64,000 bases of DNA from an uncultured Eubacteriales bacterium (lineage in GTDB: Bacteria; Bacillota; Clostridia; Oscillospirales; CAG-272). The translations under genes and the position numbers were made by a program. This document shows positions 45,880 through 54,021 of the stretch, piece after piece; position 1 is the stretch's first letter, and the number at the start of each line of letters is the position of its first letter. The notes under the pieces were generated by a model that was not told where the DNA came from, did not search any database, and was given only the letters and a program-made list of their open reading frames with translations. The stretch lies in NCBI GenBank assembly GCA_948467545.1, contig CAOKER010000003.1:1-64000 (forward strand), given 5' to 3'.

Positions 45880-48078
45880 ATGGTTTCTCGGTCTGATACG
45901 CCGATAAGATATGTACCGGGCATAGGAGCAGTCAGAGCCGGGGCGCTTGAGAAGCTGGGAATTACCACTGTCCGCGAACTGCTCTACCATTTTCCGCGCG
46001 GATACCAAAATCGAGCGAATATTCTAAAACTTTCCGAATGTCCCGATGGAACAGTCGGAGCATTCAGACTAACGGTTGCCACAGCTCCGAGAACTGCCAA
46101 AATATCGGGTAATCGGACTGTGACGAAGTTTACGGCTTTTGACGAGAGCGGAACTTGTACAATAGTATTTTTTAATCAGCCGTACGTAAAAGACATTTTT
46201 GAGGTTGGAGCAGAATTTCGGTTTTGGGGTAAGCTCAGTTATGTTTCAAAAAGACCGGAGCTTACATCGCCGATGTTCGAGCCGTATGTTCCCGGAATAC
46301 AGCTGCCGAATTTTGTACCGATTTATCCGCTGACAGCAGGTATCTCTCAAAAAATGATGGCGTCTTTTATGCGGTCCGCAATCAGAGGAAATTATTTATC
46401 ACCGGCAGACGATATTATTCCGGAACAAATCCAAAAAAAATATGATTTATTTCCGCTCTGTGAGGCTGTAAAGGCGGTACATTTTCCTGAAACTTCCGAG
46501 GATACGGCTGCCGCGCTCAGACGTTTTTCATTTGAACGTATATATATATTTCTGCTCGGCTCCGGACTGTCAAAAGAATACATTGACAATCGTATTTCGC
46601 TTCCCATGAATAAAGTTGATTATAAACCGTTTTTTGACTGCATAGAATTTGAGCTTACCGGTGCGCAGAAACAGGCGATTTCGGAGATAGAAAATGATAT
46701 GTGCGGAGTTGACAAGCCGCCGATGAGCCGTATTCTCACCGGGGATGTCGGAAGCGGAAAAACGATTTGCGCTGCGGCTGCGATTTACACCGCCGTAAAA
46801 AATAATATGCAGGCGGCGCTTATGGCGCCGACCGAGATACTTGCAAGACAGCACTATGACGAGCTGAGTTCACTTTTTGAAAAAGTCGGAATAAAAACCG
46901 CGCTTCTTACAGGATCGGTCAGAAAATCAGAGCGCGATAAAATTAACGGGAAACTTATAAACGGGACAATAGACCTTGTAATCGGCACACATGCTCTCAT
47001 TTCTCCTGATATAAGCTTTAAAAATCTTGGACTTGTGATTACAGATGAACAGCATCGTTTTGGAGTTATGCAGCGTACAGCGCTTGCGGAAAAAAGTGAT
47101 ATAAAAATAATGAATAACTCGGCGTTTCAGGAGAAAAGGGAGGTTTCCGCACATATTTTGGTTATGAGCGCAACACCTATTCCGAGAACTCTCGCCTTTG
47201 CTTTATACGGAGATCTTGAAATATCTTCGCTGGACGAGCTTCCTCCCGGACGGCAAAAGATAGATACTTTTGCCGTGGACAGCAGCTATCTTCCAAGAGT
47301 ATATAATTTCATCAGAAAGAATATAGATGAAGGTTATCAGGCTTATATAGTATGTCCGTCTATAGAAAATGAAGCGGACAGCGATTGTGAATTTGAACCT
47401 GAGGAGTTTGCACCGTTAAGTATTTTCGATATTGAAAAAGCGGAAATCAACAAAAATACAAAGCTTAAAAGCGTTACCGATACTTACGAGCTTTTGTCAA
47501 AAGAGATATTTCCCGATATAAAAATAGGTATGCTCCACGGAAAAATGAATTCCAAAGAAAAGGAATCGGTTATGTCCGATTTTTCTTCCGGAAAAACAAA
47601 AATTCTTATATCAACTACGGTTATAGAAGTTGGGATAAACGTTCCGAATGCGTCCCTGATGATAATTGAAAATGCCGAACGTTTCGGGCTTGCACAGCTG
47701 CATCAGCTTAGAGGAAGAGTGGGACGCGGCAGAATTAAATCTTTTTGTATTCTGATTTCGGACAGCAAATCCGATGGAGCAAGAAAAAGGATGGAAATAA
47801 TGAAGAATACAAATAACGGATATGAAATTGCTCAAAGAGACCTTGAAATTCGCGGTCCCGGTGATTTTTTTCCGCATGCCTCCGGTTTTGCCCGACAGCA
47901 CGGGAGCTTTGATTCGGATTTGCTTACAGGCTTTTCCGATGCCGATTTGCTAAAATCCGCGTCGGACGCTGCAAGACAGACGCTTCTGTCCGATCCTAAG
48001 ATTGAGCTGCCTCAAAATCTTCCGGCGTACAGGGAAGTGTTAAAGCTGTTCAATACAGAAGTTAATACGATTCATTGA
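45880..48078 (+). CDS. recG: ATP-dependent DNA helicase RecG
   Basis: About 732 residues. Wedge OB domain at the N-terminus (VPGIGAVRAGALEKLGITTVRELLYHFPR), then helicase motifs: Walker A GDVGSGKT, DEQHRFG, SATPIPRTLA, and the C-terminal STTVIEVGINVPNAS with HQLRGRVGR. RecG remodels stalled forks and branched DNA. It is longer than the usual about 690 residues; an insertion after the DEQH motif and an acidic insertion near CPSIENEADSDCEFEPEEF account for it. The frame is open back to 45754, but the ATG at 45880 gives the normal start; its ribosome site (AGGG, 15 nt) is weak. Confidence 0.94.
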   Translation: MVSRSDTPIRYVPGIGAVRAGALEKLGITTVRELLYHFPRGYQNRANILKLSECPDGTVGAFRLTVATAPRTAKISGNRTVTKFTAFDESGTCTIVFFNQPYVKDIFEVGAEFRFWGKLSYVSKRPELTSPMFEPYVPGIQLPNFVPIYPLTAGISQKMMASFMRSAIRGNYLSPADDIIPEQIQKKYDLFPLCEAVKAVHFPETSEDTAAALRRFSFERIYIFLLGSGLSKEYIDNRISLPMNKVDYKPFFDCIEFELTGAQKQAISEIENDMCGVDKPPMSRILTGDVGSGKTICAAAAIYTAVKNNMQAALMAPTEILARQHYDELSSLFEKVGIKTALLTGSVRKSERDKINGKLINGTIDLVIGTHALISPDISFKNLGLVITDEQHRFGVMQRTALAEKSDIKIMNNSAFQEKREVSAHILVMSATPIPRTLAFALYGDLEISSLDELPPGRQKIDTFAVDSSYLPRVYNFIRKNIDEGYQAYIVCPSIENEADSDCEFEPEEFAPLSIFDIEKAEINKNTKLKSVTDTYELLSKEIFPDIKIGMLHGKMNSKEKESVMSDFSSGKTKILISTTVIEVGINVPNASLMIIENAERFGLAQLHQLRGRVGRGRIKSFCILISDSKSDGARKRMEIMKNTNNGYEIAQRDLEIRGPGDFFPHASGFARQHGSFDSDLLTGFSDADLLKSASDAARQTLLSDPKIELPQNLPAYREVLKLFNTEVNTIH

Positions 48079-48152
48079 ATAAAATTTTATGCGGCTTATG
48101 ACAGGCAGCGCTTCATATTGAATAAAATATTGAATAAAATATTGAATTAAAT

Positions 48153-48195
48153 AAAGATGTCACCCGATTGGGAGAGGCGGGTGACATCTTTATTT
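48153..48195 (+). terminator. Terminator of recG
   Basis: A 14-bp stem (AAAGATGTCACCCG with its near-perfect complement) followed by ATTTT; just upstream ATTGAATAAAAT is repeated three times (48118-48148). Confidence 0.92.
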
Positions 48196-48404
48196 TGCAC
48201 GAGTGACGGGCGGAATTTTGCCTTACTGTAAACACGGGAATCACAGAGAATATAATAAAACAAAGGATTTTTTGATGTTTAGGCAGTTCAAACGTCTGAC
48301 GTTGTCTGAGGATACATTTTACTTTTTGGTTATAATATATTCTTTCGATATTCTTTCGATGAAATCTTTTTTACCCCTTCTCTGTGCGCATTGCTTTAAA
48401 TTTT

Positions 48405-49529
48405 TTATTCTGCCGCGGTTGTCAGAGCTGCTTCCGAATCTGAATCAGCTGCGACAGGAACGGCGTTCTCAAGAAGAAATGACAAAACCTTGTTCGGCAT
48501 AATTGCTTTCCACAATTCGGAAAAATCTGCCTGCTGTTCAAGAGATTCAACGGTCGTACCGTATTCTTCGGCTAATTCGGCTATTCCTTCGTCGTAATCC
48601 TTGTCGGTCAGTTTCATTTTTTCAGCGTGAACAATCGAGTAGATTATAAGGTCCTGTTTAACATATGCCTCAGCGGCTGCTTTAGCCTGAGCTTCAAATG
48701 TCTCATAGGTTGTATTTAAATAAGTAGTTATGAACTCTTCAAGCTCCATTGATTGAGCTTCCGCATACGCGGTATACTGACTTTTTATAGATTCTACATA
48801 AGTATTTAGTTCGGTTTCGGGAAGACTGTGAAATTCACAGTTTTTGTAAACCGATCCCCATACCTGCTGTTTGTTTTCCGAATCTTGAGACTCTTTGTTT
48901 TCCTCTTCAACCAAAGATTTAATGTAATTTCTGTAATCCTCCGCCGAAGCATAGTCTCCGATACCCGCCACAAATTCGTCTGTAAGCTCTGGAATTTTTA
49001 CCGCTCTGATGAAACGGACGAGAACGGTAAAGTCGACGTCTTTTCCCGCAAGGTCGGGGTTATTCGGATACGGATCGGGAAACTGAAGATGCAGAGTTGT
49101 CGTTTCACCGGCGTTAAGGCCGACAAGTCCTTCTTCAAAACCTTCTATATATCCTCCGGCGCCGAGTGTTATTGTCTGCTCGGTGGCTGTTCCGCCTTCA
49201 AAGGATTCGCCGTCGATTGTACCGGCATAATTTATTGTCAGTGTATCTCCGAGCTTAGCGGGACGGTCGGAAATCACTTCAACCGTTGAATAGTCCTCCA
49301 GCTCTTCCGCCAGCTTTTTTTCAATCTGTTCGTCTGTGGCCTCTATTGTATAAGGGGTATACTCTATTCCTTTATACTGTCCGAGAGTAATATATTCCGA
49401 CAAATCATAATCGTACGGAGGGGTAAAATCTTTAGGAGTTTTGGTATATTGATTTTTACATGAGGAAAATACAACCGCTGTTACTCCAACAATACAGGCA
49501 AGAGAAAACGCCGCGAATTTTTTAATCAT
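48405..49529 (-). CDS. FKBP-type peptidyl-prolyl isomerase / trigger-factor-like lipoprotein
   Basis: 374 residues. Lipoprotein signal with lipobox FSSC (Cys24). After an N-terminal segment, an FKBP domain (about 90-180; GDTLTINYAGTIDGESFEGG ... GFEEGLVGL) and a helical trigger-factor C-terminal-like chaperone domain (about 185-360). It likely folds secreted proteins at the outer face of the membrane, comparable in role to PrsA. AGAAAGG lies about 10 nt before the ATG. Monocistronic; the tail after the chaperone domain is Ala/Ser/Asp-rich. Convergent with recG. Confidence 0.9.
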   Translation of the reverse strand: MIKKFAAFSLACIVGVTAVVFSSCKNQYTKTPKDFTPPYDYDLSEYITLGQYKGIEYTPYTIEATDEQIEKKLAEELEDYSTVEVISDRPAKLGDTLTINYAGTIDGESFEGGTATEQTITLGAGGYIEGFEEGLVGLNAGETTTLHLQFPDPYPNNPDLAGKDVDFTVLVRFIRAVKIPELTDEFVAGIGDYASAEDYRNYIKSLVEEENKESQDSENKQQVWGSVYKNCEFHSLPETELNTYVESIKSQYTAYAEAQSMELEEFITTYLNTTYETFEAQAKAAAEAYVKQDLIIYSIVHAEKMKLTDKDYDEGIAELAEEYGTTVESLEQQADFSELWKAIMPNKVLSFLLENAVPVAADSDSEAALTTAAE

Positions 49530-49718
49530 TTTTATTTACCTTTCTTGTAAAATATATAATATATAAGAAGTTAAACATACAAATACCGCAATTATAATTT
49601 TAGCTTATACAGGCAAGAGATATCCGCCTTTGTGGGCGGCAGTTGCCGATTTTAATTCGGCAGAGGCTTGTACTGCGCTGAATGGGCAGCTGCGCCGCAC
49701 TTAATGTTAATGTGCCCT

Positions 49719-50960
49719 TTAGTTTTTATCAATGACAATATGTACAGGCAGACCGTGTTCATATTTTTGAGCCGTTTCACCTTCTATCAGCGGCAGAATA
49801 TATTTAAGACAAGCGTCTGTAACATTGTTTCCTTCTTCATTTATGAATTCATCCGGTACGGCACGGACAAAATTTGCGATTTTATCAATATCTTCAGAGC
49901 CCGGAACACATACATACGGATCTGAAGAGGTACGAACCAGCGTCATCATCTTTCCGGTAGCGCCGTTTGTTGCTTCAAGCATCGCCGCTTTTCCGACTTC
50001 GACTGCTTCGGTAATATCGGTACGGGAAGCGATATGCGATGCACATCTTTGAAGAATATTCAGCTCTACGGAGCGAACTTTACATCCGAATTTTTCCTTT
50101 ACGGCTGCCTCGAGAGCCTTTCCTGTGCCGGAAAGGTACTTATGTCCGAATACATCCGACACCCCGCTTTGTGCGGACTCTCCCACGTAACGGCCGTCGG
50201 CAGTGCGAAGTCCTTCGGAAACCGCAATTACGACATTTGAATGCTTTTTAAATGCTTCATCAATGTCTGCATAGAATCTTTCAAAATCAAATACGCGTTC
50301 GGGCAGATACACGTAATCGGGGGCACATCCGCAGATAAGTCTCGGAAGTGCGGCTGCTGCGGTCAGCCATCCTGCGTCTCTTCCCATTATTTCAACTATT
50401 GTAACAGCTTTTACAGTATATACAGAACAGTCCCGCAGAATTTCCTGCATGGAGACGGCAATATATTTAGCTGCCGAACCATAGCCCGGAGTATGATCCG
50501 TTCCGGCAACATCATTATCGATTGTTTTCGGAATTCCGACTACCCTTATTTTGTAATCTGTGGTTTTTGCGTATGCCGAAATCTTGGCGACAGTATCCAT
50601 AGAATCATTTCCGCCGATATACAAAAAATATCTTATGTTATATTTTTTAAATATAGCGAACAATTTATCGTATGTTTCGTCATTCTGTCCCTGTTCCGGC
50701 ACCGGGGGGAGTTTCATGCGGCATGATCCGAGTGCCGATGACGGAGTATTTTCAAGCAAATCCAGTTTAGATTTATCCGCAAAAATTTCACTCAAATTGC
50801 AGAATCTTTCTTCAAGAATACCTTCGATTCCGTTCAAAGCTCCGTATACCGTACCGATTGACCAATTTTCAATTGTTCCGCGGATTACACCTGCAAGCGA
50901 TGCGTTAATTGCCGCGGTAGGTCCGCCTGACTGACCTACAATAACATTTCCGTATAACAT
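49719..50960 (-). CDS. pfp: Pyrophosphate-dependent 6-phosphofructokinase
   Basis: 413 residues. The PFK fold is clear: GQSGGPTAAIN, IGGNDSM, PKTIDND, MGRDAGWLT and GHKYLSGTGKALE. GGNDS and PKTIDND (Lys before TIDND) are the marks of pyrophosphate-using PFKs; ATP enzymes carry GGDGS and PGTIDND. It phosphorylates fructose-6-P with PPi, reversibly, saving ATP, as in many anaerobes. AAGGAG lies 8 nt before the ATG. The left flank (49530-49718) has GC-rich inverted repeats and a copy of the 27-bp dispersed element (49676-49702). Confidence 0.93.
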   Translation of the reverse strand: MLYGNVIVGQSGGPTAAINASLAGVIRGTIENWSIGTVYGALNGIEGILEERFCNLSEIFADKSKLDLLENTPSSALGSCRMKLPPVPEQGQNDETYDKLFAIFKKYNIRYFLYIGGNDSMDTVAKISAYAKTTDYKIRVVGIPKTIDNDVAGTDHTPGYGSAAKYIAVSMQEILRDCSVYTVKAVTIVEIMGRDAGWLTAAAALPRLICGCAPDYVYLPERVFDFERFYADIDEAFKKHSNVVIAVSEGLRTADGRYVGESAQSGVSDVFGHKYLSGTGKALEAAVKEKFGCKVRSVELNILQRCASHIASRTDITEAVEVGKAAMLEATNGATGKMMTLVRTSSDPYVCVPGSEDIDKIANFVRAVPDEFINEEGNNVTDACLKYILPLIEGETAQKYEHGLPVHIVIDKN

Positions 50961-51042
50961 CCTGCATTCTCCTTATCCCGGCATCCTGCCGATTTGATTT
51001 TTTAAATATATATTATATACATTTATGTGTTCAGCTTTATAC

Positions 51043-51075
51043 AAAAAATCCGCCTGACAGAATCAAGCGGATTTT
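51043..51075 (-). terminator. Terminator of the tRNA-Glu gene
   Basis: A 9-bp stem (AAAATCCGC with GCGGATTTT), followed on the minus strand by TTTTTTG. Confidence 0.9.
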
Positions 51076-51078
51076 CAG

Positions 51079-51153
51079 TGGTGACCCGTAGGGGAATCGA
51101 ACCCCTGTTTCCGCCGTGAGAGGGCGGCGTCTTAGCCTCTTGACCAACAGGCC
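51079..51153 (-). tRNA. tRNA-Glu (CUC anticodon)
   Basis: 75 nt including an encoded CCA end (51079-51081). The minus strand folds as a cloverleaf: acceptor GGCCUGU paired with ACGGGUC (two G-U), D-loop GGUCAAGAGGCUAAGAC, anticodon stem CCGCC/GGCGG with loop CUCUCAC (anticodon CUC, reads GAG), T-arm CAGGGGUUCGAUUCCCCU. Own promoter and terminator. Confidence 0.97.
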
Positions 51154-51174
51154 TTACAAACTCAATGCCTTTTT

Positions 51175-51203
51175 ATTATACCACACTAAATGGTGAAAAG
51201 CAA
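51175..51203 (-). promoter_or_regulatory. Promoter of tRNA-Glu
   Basis: TTGCTT (51198-51203), 17-bp spacer, TATAAT (51175-51180) on the minus strand. Confidence 0.82.
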
Positions 51204-51278
51204 TAGTTTGACATTCTTTTTATGTAAACAAAATATGAACCGAGGTAATCACAATATATTATAAAAGCTATTGGGGAT

Positions 51279-51650
51279 TCATTGCATTGCTTTGATAAGC
51301 TTTTCGATCGCTTCGTTTTTAGTATTTGTGAAGAAAACATCCCTGCCGCAATTTGATTCATGTATAAAATCCTTCAGCGGTTTACTTTTATATTTTGTAT
51401 AGTCTCCGAAAATTGCCGTTTTAACCTTGTAGTTGACAAATTTCTGTAAAATTTCTCCGGCCATACCGCTGCCGAGGATAAAAAATTCATCCGCAATACA
51501 GTTTTTATCAATAGCTGTGAGATTGGTTCCTGCTTCATATTTTACTGTCATAATTAAGTCCAATGCCGATTGTGTGTCGGTGATAAGCTTTGTATTACCG
51601 GTAATCAATGCGACAGTGGTACCGTTTTGTGTTATGGTTTGTATTTTCAT
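51279..51650 (-). CDS. DUF4180 domain-containing protein
   Basis: A 123-residue soluble protein matching the DUF4180 pattern: an N-terminal beta-rich half, ILGSGMAGEILQKFVNYKVKTAIFGDY in the middle, and a helical SNxGxDVFFTNTKNEAIEKL end, consistent with a small alpha/beta STAS-like fold. Function unknown. It follows the kinase-GNAT gene at 33 bp and is the last gene of the cassette 51279-53832; AAAGGATA sits directly before the ATG. Confidence 0.82.
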   Translation of the reverse strand: MKIQTITQNGTTVALITGNTKLITDTQSALDLIMTVKYEAGTNLTAIDKNCIADEFFILGSGMAGEILQKFVNYKVKTAIFGDYTKYKSKPLKDFIHESNCGRDVFFTNTKNEAIEKLIKAMQ

Positions 51651-51683
51651 TATCCTTTTATTTTCCTTTGATAGTTTTATTTG

Positions 51684-52655
51684 CTATATTACTAACCTTT
51701 TTACCATCCTATAATTTGTAAGACATATCCCACTGCGCGTTACGGTATTATCGCAAACCGTCCTCCAGCCGAGACTTTCAAAAAAAGGCCTTGCCGTAGC
51801 GGAAGAGAAAGTATAAGCTTCTTTTACCCCGTCATGAAGAGCCTGCTGTTCCAATGCATAAGTGATTTTCGTCCCGATTTGCTGCCTCTGCCTGTCTTTA
51901 TGAGTATAGAGCATATCAAGATAACCTGTGCTGTCCATATTTCCGAAACCGATTATTATACCGCATTCTTCAGCAACTACAGTATTTGTACCGATAAAAC
52001 GTCGGTTCCATGTATCTGTATCATCATTCGGAGATGCCCGGGCGTCAAGCTGTTCTTCGGTATAGTCCCTTGCATTTACTGCGTGTACGGTTTCATAGAA
52101 GAGCCGAGCCGTGCTCCGAGCGTCCGAAGGACGGTATTTTCTGATTACAAGATTGTCTATACAATAAGCCATGTCAATTAAACAATACGGCAGGTTATAT
52201 TTTCTGCACATTGCTAAATTACGGTTATTTTCATTTATCAGGTTTTCCGCATTCAAATCATCATTACAGACGCGGTTTTCTATTACCTTTGAATATTTGA
52301 GAATATCAGAAAAATGGTTTATAATATAATTCTTGCTCATTATTAAACAGATAAAATGAATGTCAGCAAGATATGTATCAGAAAAATCCTTTTGCCAGTC
52401 AAAAGGAATATAGCAGCCTTCGACGATAAGATTTTGACTGTTTTCGACCGCGGTTTTGATAATTTCCTTTGTAATTTTCCAAAGCCGAGGCGTCAGCAGC
52501 TCATCATCTTCCGCGGTGAGATTAATTTTTCCGCTTCTGATTAATCCCATTTTTAAATGGTCGATTGAGAAATACGGGTAATGATATTTTTCAAGCAGTC
52601 TTTGAGCCAAATTTGTTTTGCCGGTATGCGTGCCGCCGGAAATCATTATGATCAT
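51684..52655 (-). CDS. P-loop kinase (zeta-toxin/2-phosphoglycerate-kinase-like) fused to a GNAT acetyltransferase
   Basis: About 323 residues. N-terminal half (1 to about 170): Walker A GGTHTGKTN at residues 7-15, then SIDHLKMG and LIVEGCYIPFDW, the layout of small-molecule P-loop kinases. C-terminal half (about 175-323): GNAT fold with IRKYRPSDA, LDMLYTHKDRQRQQIGTKI (acetyl-CoA loop) and FFESLGW. The start at 52655 has AAAGGG 9 nt upstream; a longer frame to 52688 lacks one. It sits 13 bp after the GrpB-Vat gene. Two modifying activities in one chain recall bifunctional drug-modifying enzymes, but no substrate can be named. Confidence 0.8.
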   Translation of the reverse strand: MIIMISGGTHTGKTNLAQRLLEKYHYPYFSIDHLKMGLIRSGKINLTAEDDELLTPRLWKITKEIIKTAVENSQNLIVEGCYIPFDWQKDFSDTYLADIHFICLIMSKNYIINHFSDILKYSKVIENRVCNDDLNAENLINENNRNLAMCRKYNLPYCLIDMAYCIDNLVIRKYRPSDARSTARLFYETVHAVNARDYTEEQLDARASPNDDTDTWNRRFIGTNTVVAEECGIIIGFGNMDSTGYLDMLYTHKDRQRQQIGTKITYALEQQALHDGVKEAYTFSSATARPFFESLGWRTVCDNTVTRSGICLTNYRMVKRLVI

Positions 52656-52668
52656 ACGGTGTTTCCCT

Positions 52669-53832
52669 TTATTCAAAATTGTAATCAATCGGTATTTGCT
52701 TTATCTTACTTAAATCGCCGCCGCATAAAATGTCAAGACTCTCAAATATCTTTTTGGGAGGCCAATTCCACCACCTTAGCTCAAGCAAAAATTCGATTAA
52801 CTTTTCGTCAAATCTGTTTCTGATATGTTTTGCCGGGTTGCCGCCGACAATTGTATATGGGGCGACATTTTTTGTTACCACCGAATTTGCAGCGACGATT
52901 GAACCGTCACCTATGCTTATTCCCGGCAGAACCGTTACATTCTGTCCTATCCATACATCGTTTCCCACAACCGTGTCTCCCTTAAAAGGCAGGTCCTGTA
53001 TTTTCGGAACTGCTTTTTCCCATCCGTTTCCCATTAGGTTGAACGGATATGTAGTAACACTGCACATTCTATGGTTAGCGCCGTTCATGATGAATTCGAT
53101 ACCGCTTGCAACGGCGCAGAATTTGCCTATGATCAGTTTGTCTCCCAAAAACTCGTAGTGATGTGTAACATGGCTTTCAAAACGGCTCGCATCTTTTTCA
53201 TCGCTGAAATAAGTATAGTCGCCTACAATAATATTCGGACGTGTTATAGTGGGTTTTATAAAACAAACGTTTTTTATACCTTTGTTAGGATATATTTCAT
53301 TAGGATCAGGGCCATATTGCATATAGCATTGAATTGCTTTTTCCTCTGTCATCTTTACGAAGCTGTCTTTTCCCTCGCAATAGCGGTCGATGTCATCGAA
53401 AAATTCTTCTGCAAGTCTTTTCTTAAGTTCGGCATAAGCGTGCCTTGCATCGGCGTTTGAACGCATATAATCTCTGAAAGCAAGATGACGATTGATATTA
53501 CAGCTGTCGTTTTCAGCAAAAATATGAACGTGATGTGTGCGGTTGCTGCCGCCTTTTCGGAGAAAACGTCTGCCGCTAATTCCGAACTCGCCCATATACT
53601 CATAGCCGATCTCTTCAAATTCTTCTGCCTTTTTGTCAACGCTGTCAAGATTCTTTACAACCGGCATAATATCAATGATTGGTTTAGCGGCAAGACCGGG
53701 AACGGCGGTACTTCCGATATGATGAATTCCGACACAGTTATCTCCGAGTATTTTGCGGATTTTTTCCGCTTCATATTTAAATTTCCGCGGCCATTCCGGA
53801 TTGTATTCGGCGATTATTATATGCTGCGGCAT
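52669..53832 (-). CDS. GrpB-family nucleotidyltransferase-like domain fused to a Vat/CatB-type xenobiotic acetyltransferase
   Basis: About 387 residues. N-terminal GrpB domain (1 to about 165): EYNPEWPRKFKYEAEKIR, HHIGSTAVPGLAAKPIIDIM, HHVHIF. C-terminal left-handed beta-helix (about 175-387) strongly resembling streptogramin A O-acetyltransferases: GPDPNEIYPNKG junction, FIKPTI, GKFCAVASG, MNGANHRM (catalytic His), TYPFNLMGNGW, VWIGQNVTVLPG and LRWWNWP. That family acetylates virginiamycin M-type antibiotics. The start at 53832 follows AAAGGAG by 10 nt. First gene of a three-gene cassette. Activity on streptogramins is inferred only from similarity. Confidence 0.87.
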   Translation of the reverse strand: MPQHIIIAEYNPEWPRKFKYEAEKIRKILGDNCVGIHHIGSTAVPGLAAKPIIDIMPVVKNLDSVDKKAEEFEEIGYEYMGEFGISGRRFLRKGGSNRTHHVHIFAENDSCNINRHLAFRDYMRSNADARHAYAELKKRLAEEFFDDIDRYCEGKDSFVKMTEEKAIQCYMQYGPDPNEIYPNKGIKNVCFIKPTITRPNIIVGDYTYFSDEKDASRFESHVTHHYEFLGDKLIIGKFCAVASGIEFIMNGANHRMCSVTTYPFNLMGNGWEKAVPKIQDLPFKGDTVVGNDVWIGQNVTVLPGISIGDGSIVAANSVVTKNVAPYTIVGGNPAKHIRNRFDEKLIEFLLELRWWNWPPKKIFESLDILCGGDLSKIKQIPIDYNFE

Positions 53833-53910
53833 TTTTATCACACTCCTTTCGATATACATAGATATATATAATATACCCCCTTGTCAGAAAATAAGAGCCG
53901 ACGGTAATGG

Positions 53911-53989
53911 GGTTATAAAATGGGTTATAAAAAGGTTATAAAAAGAGATATAAAAGGAGATATAAACGGAGATATAAAGAAAATATAAA
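53911..53989. repeat. 11-12 bp minisatellite, about seven units
   Basis: GGTTATAAAAWG units pass into GAGATATAAANG units, between the cassette and the end of the pseudo-ATPase gene. Confidence 0.9.
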
Positions 53990-54021
53990 AGGGTTGGCAA
54001 TGCCGCCCGTTGTTATGTACT

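Noticed and set aside
51079..53832. Integrative island at tRNA-Glu
   Set aside because: The cassette lies at the 5' side of the tRNA, and no integrase or duplicated tRNA 3' end (att site) was seen.
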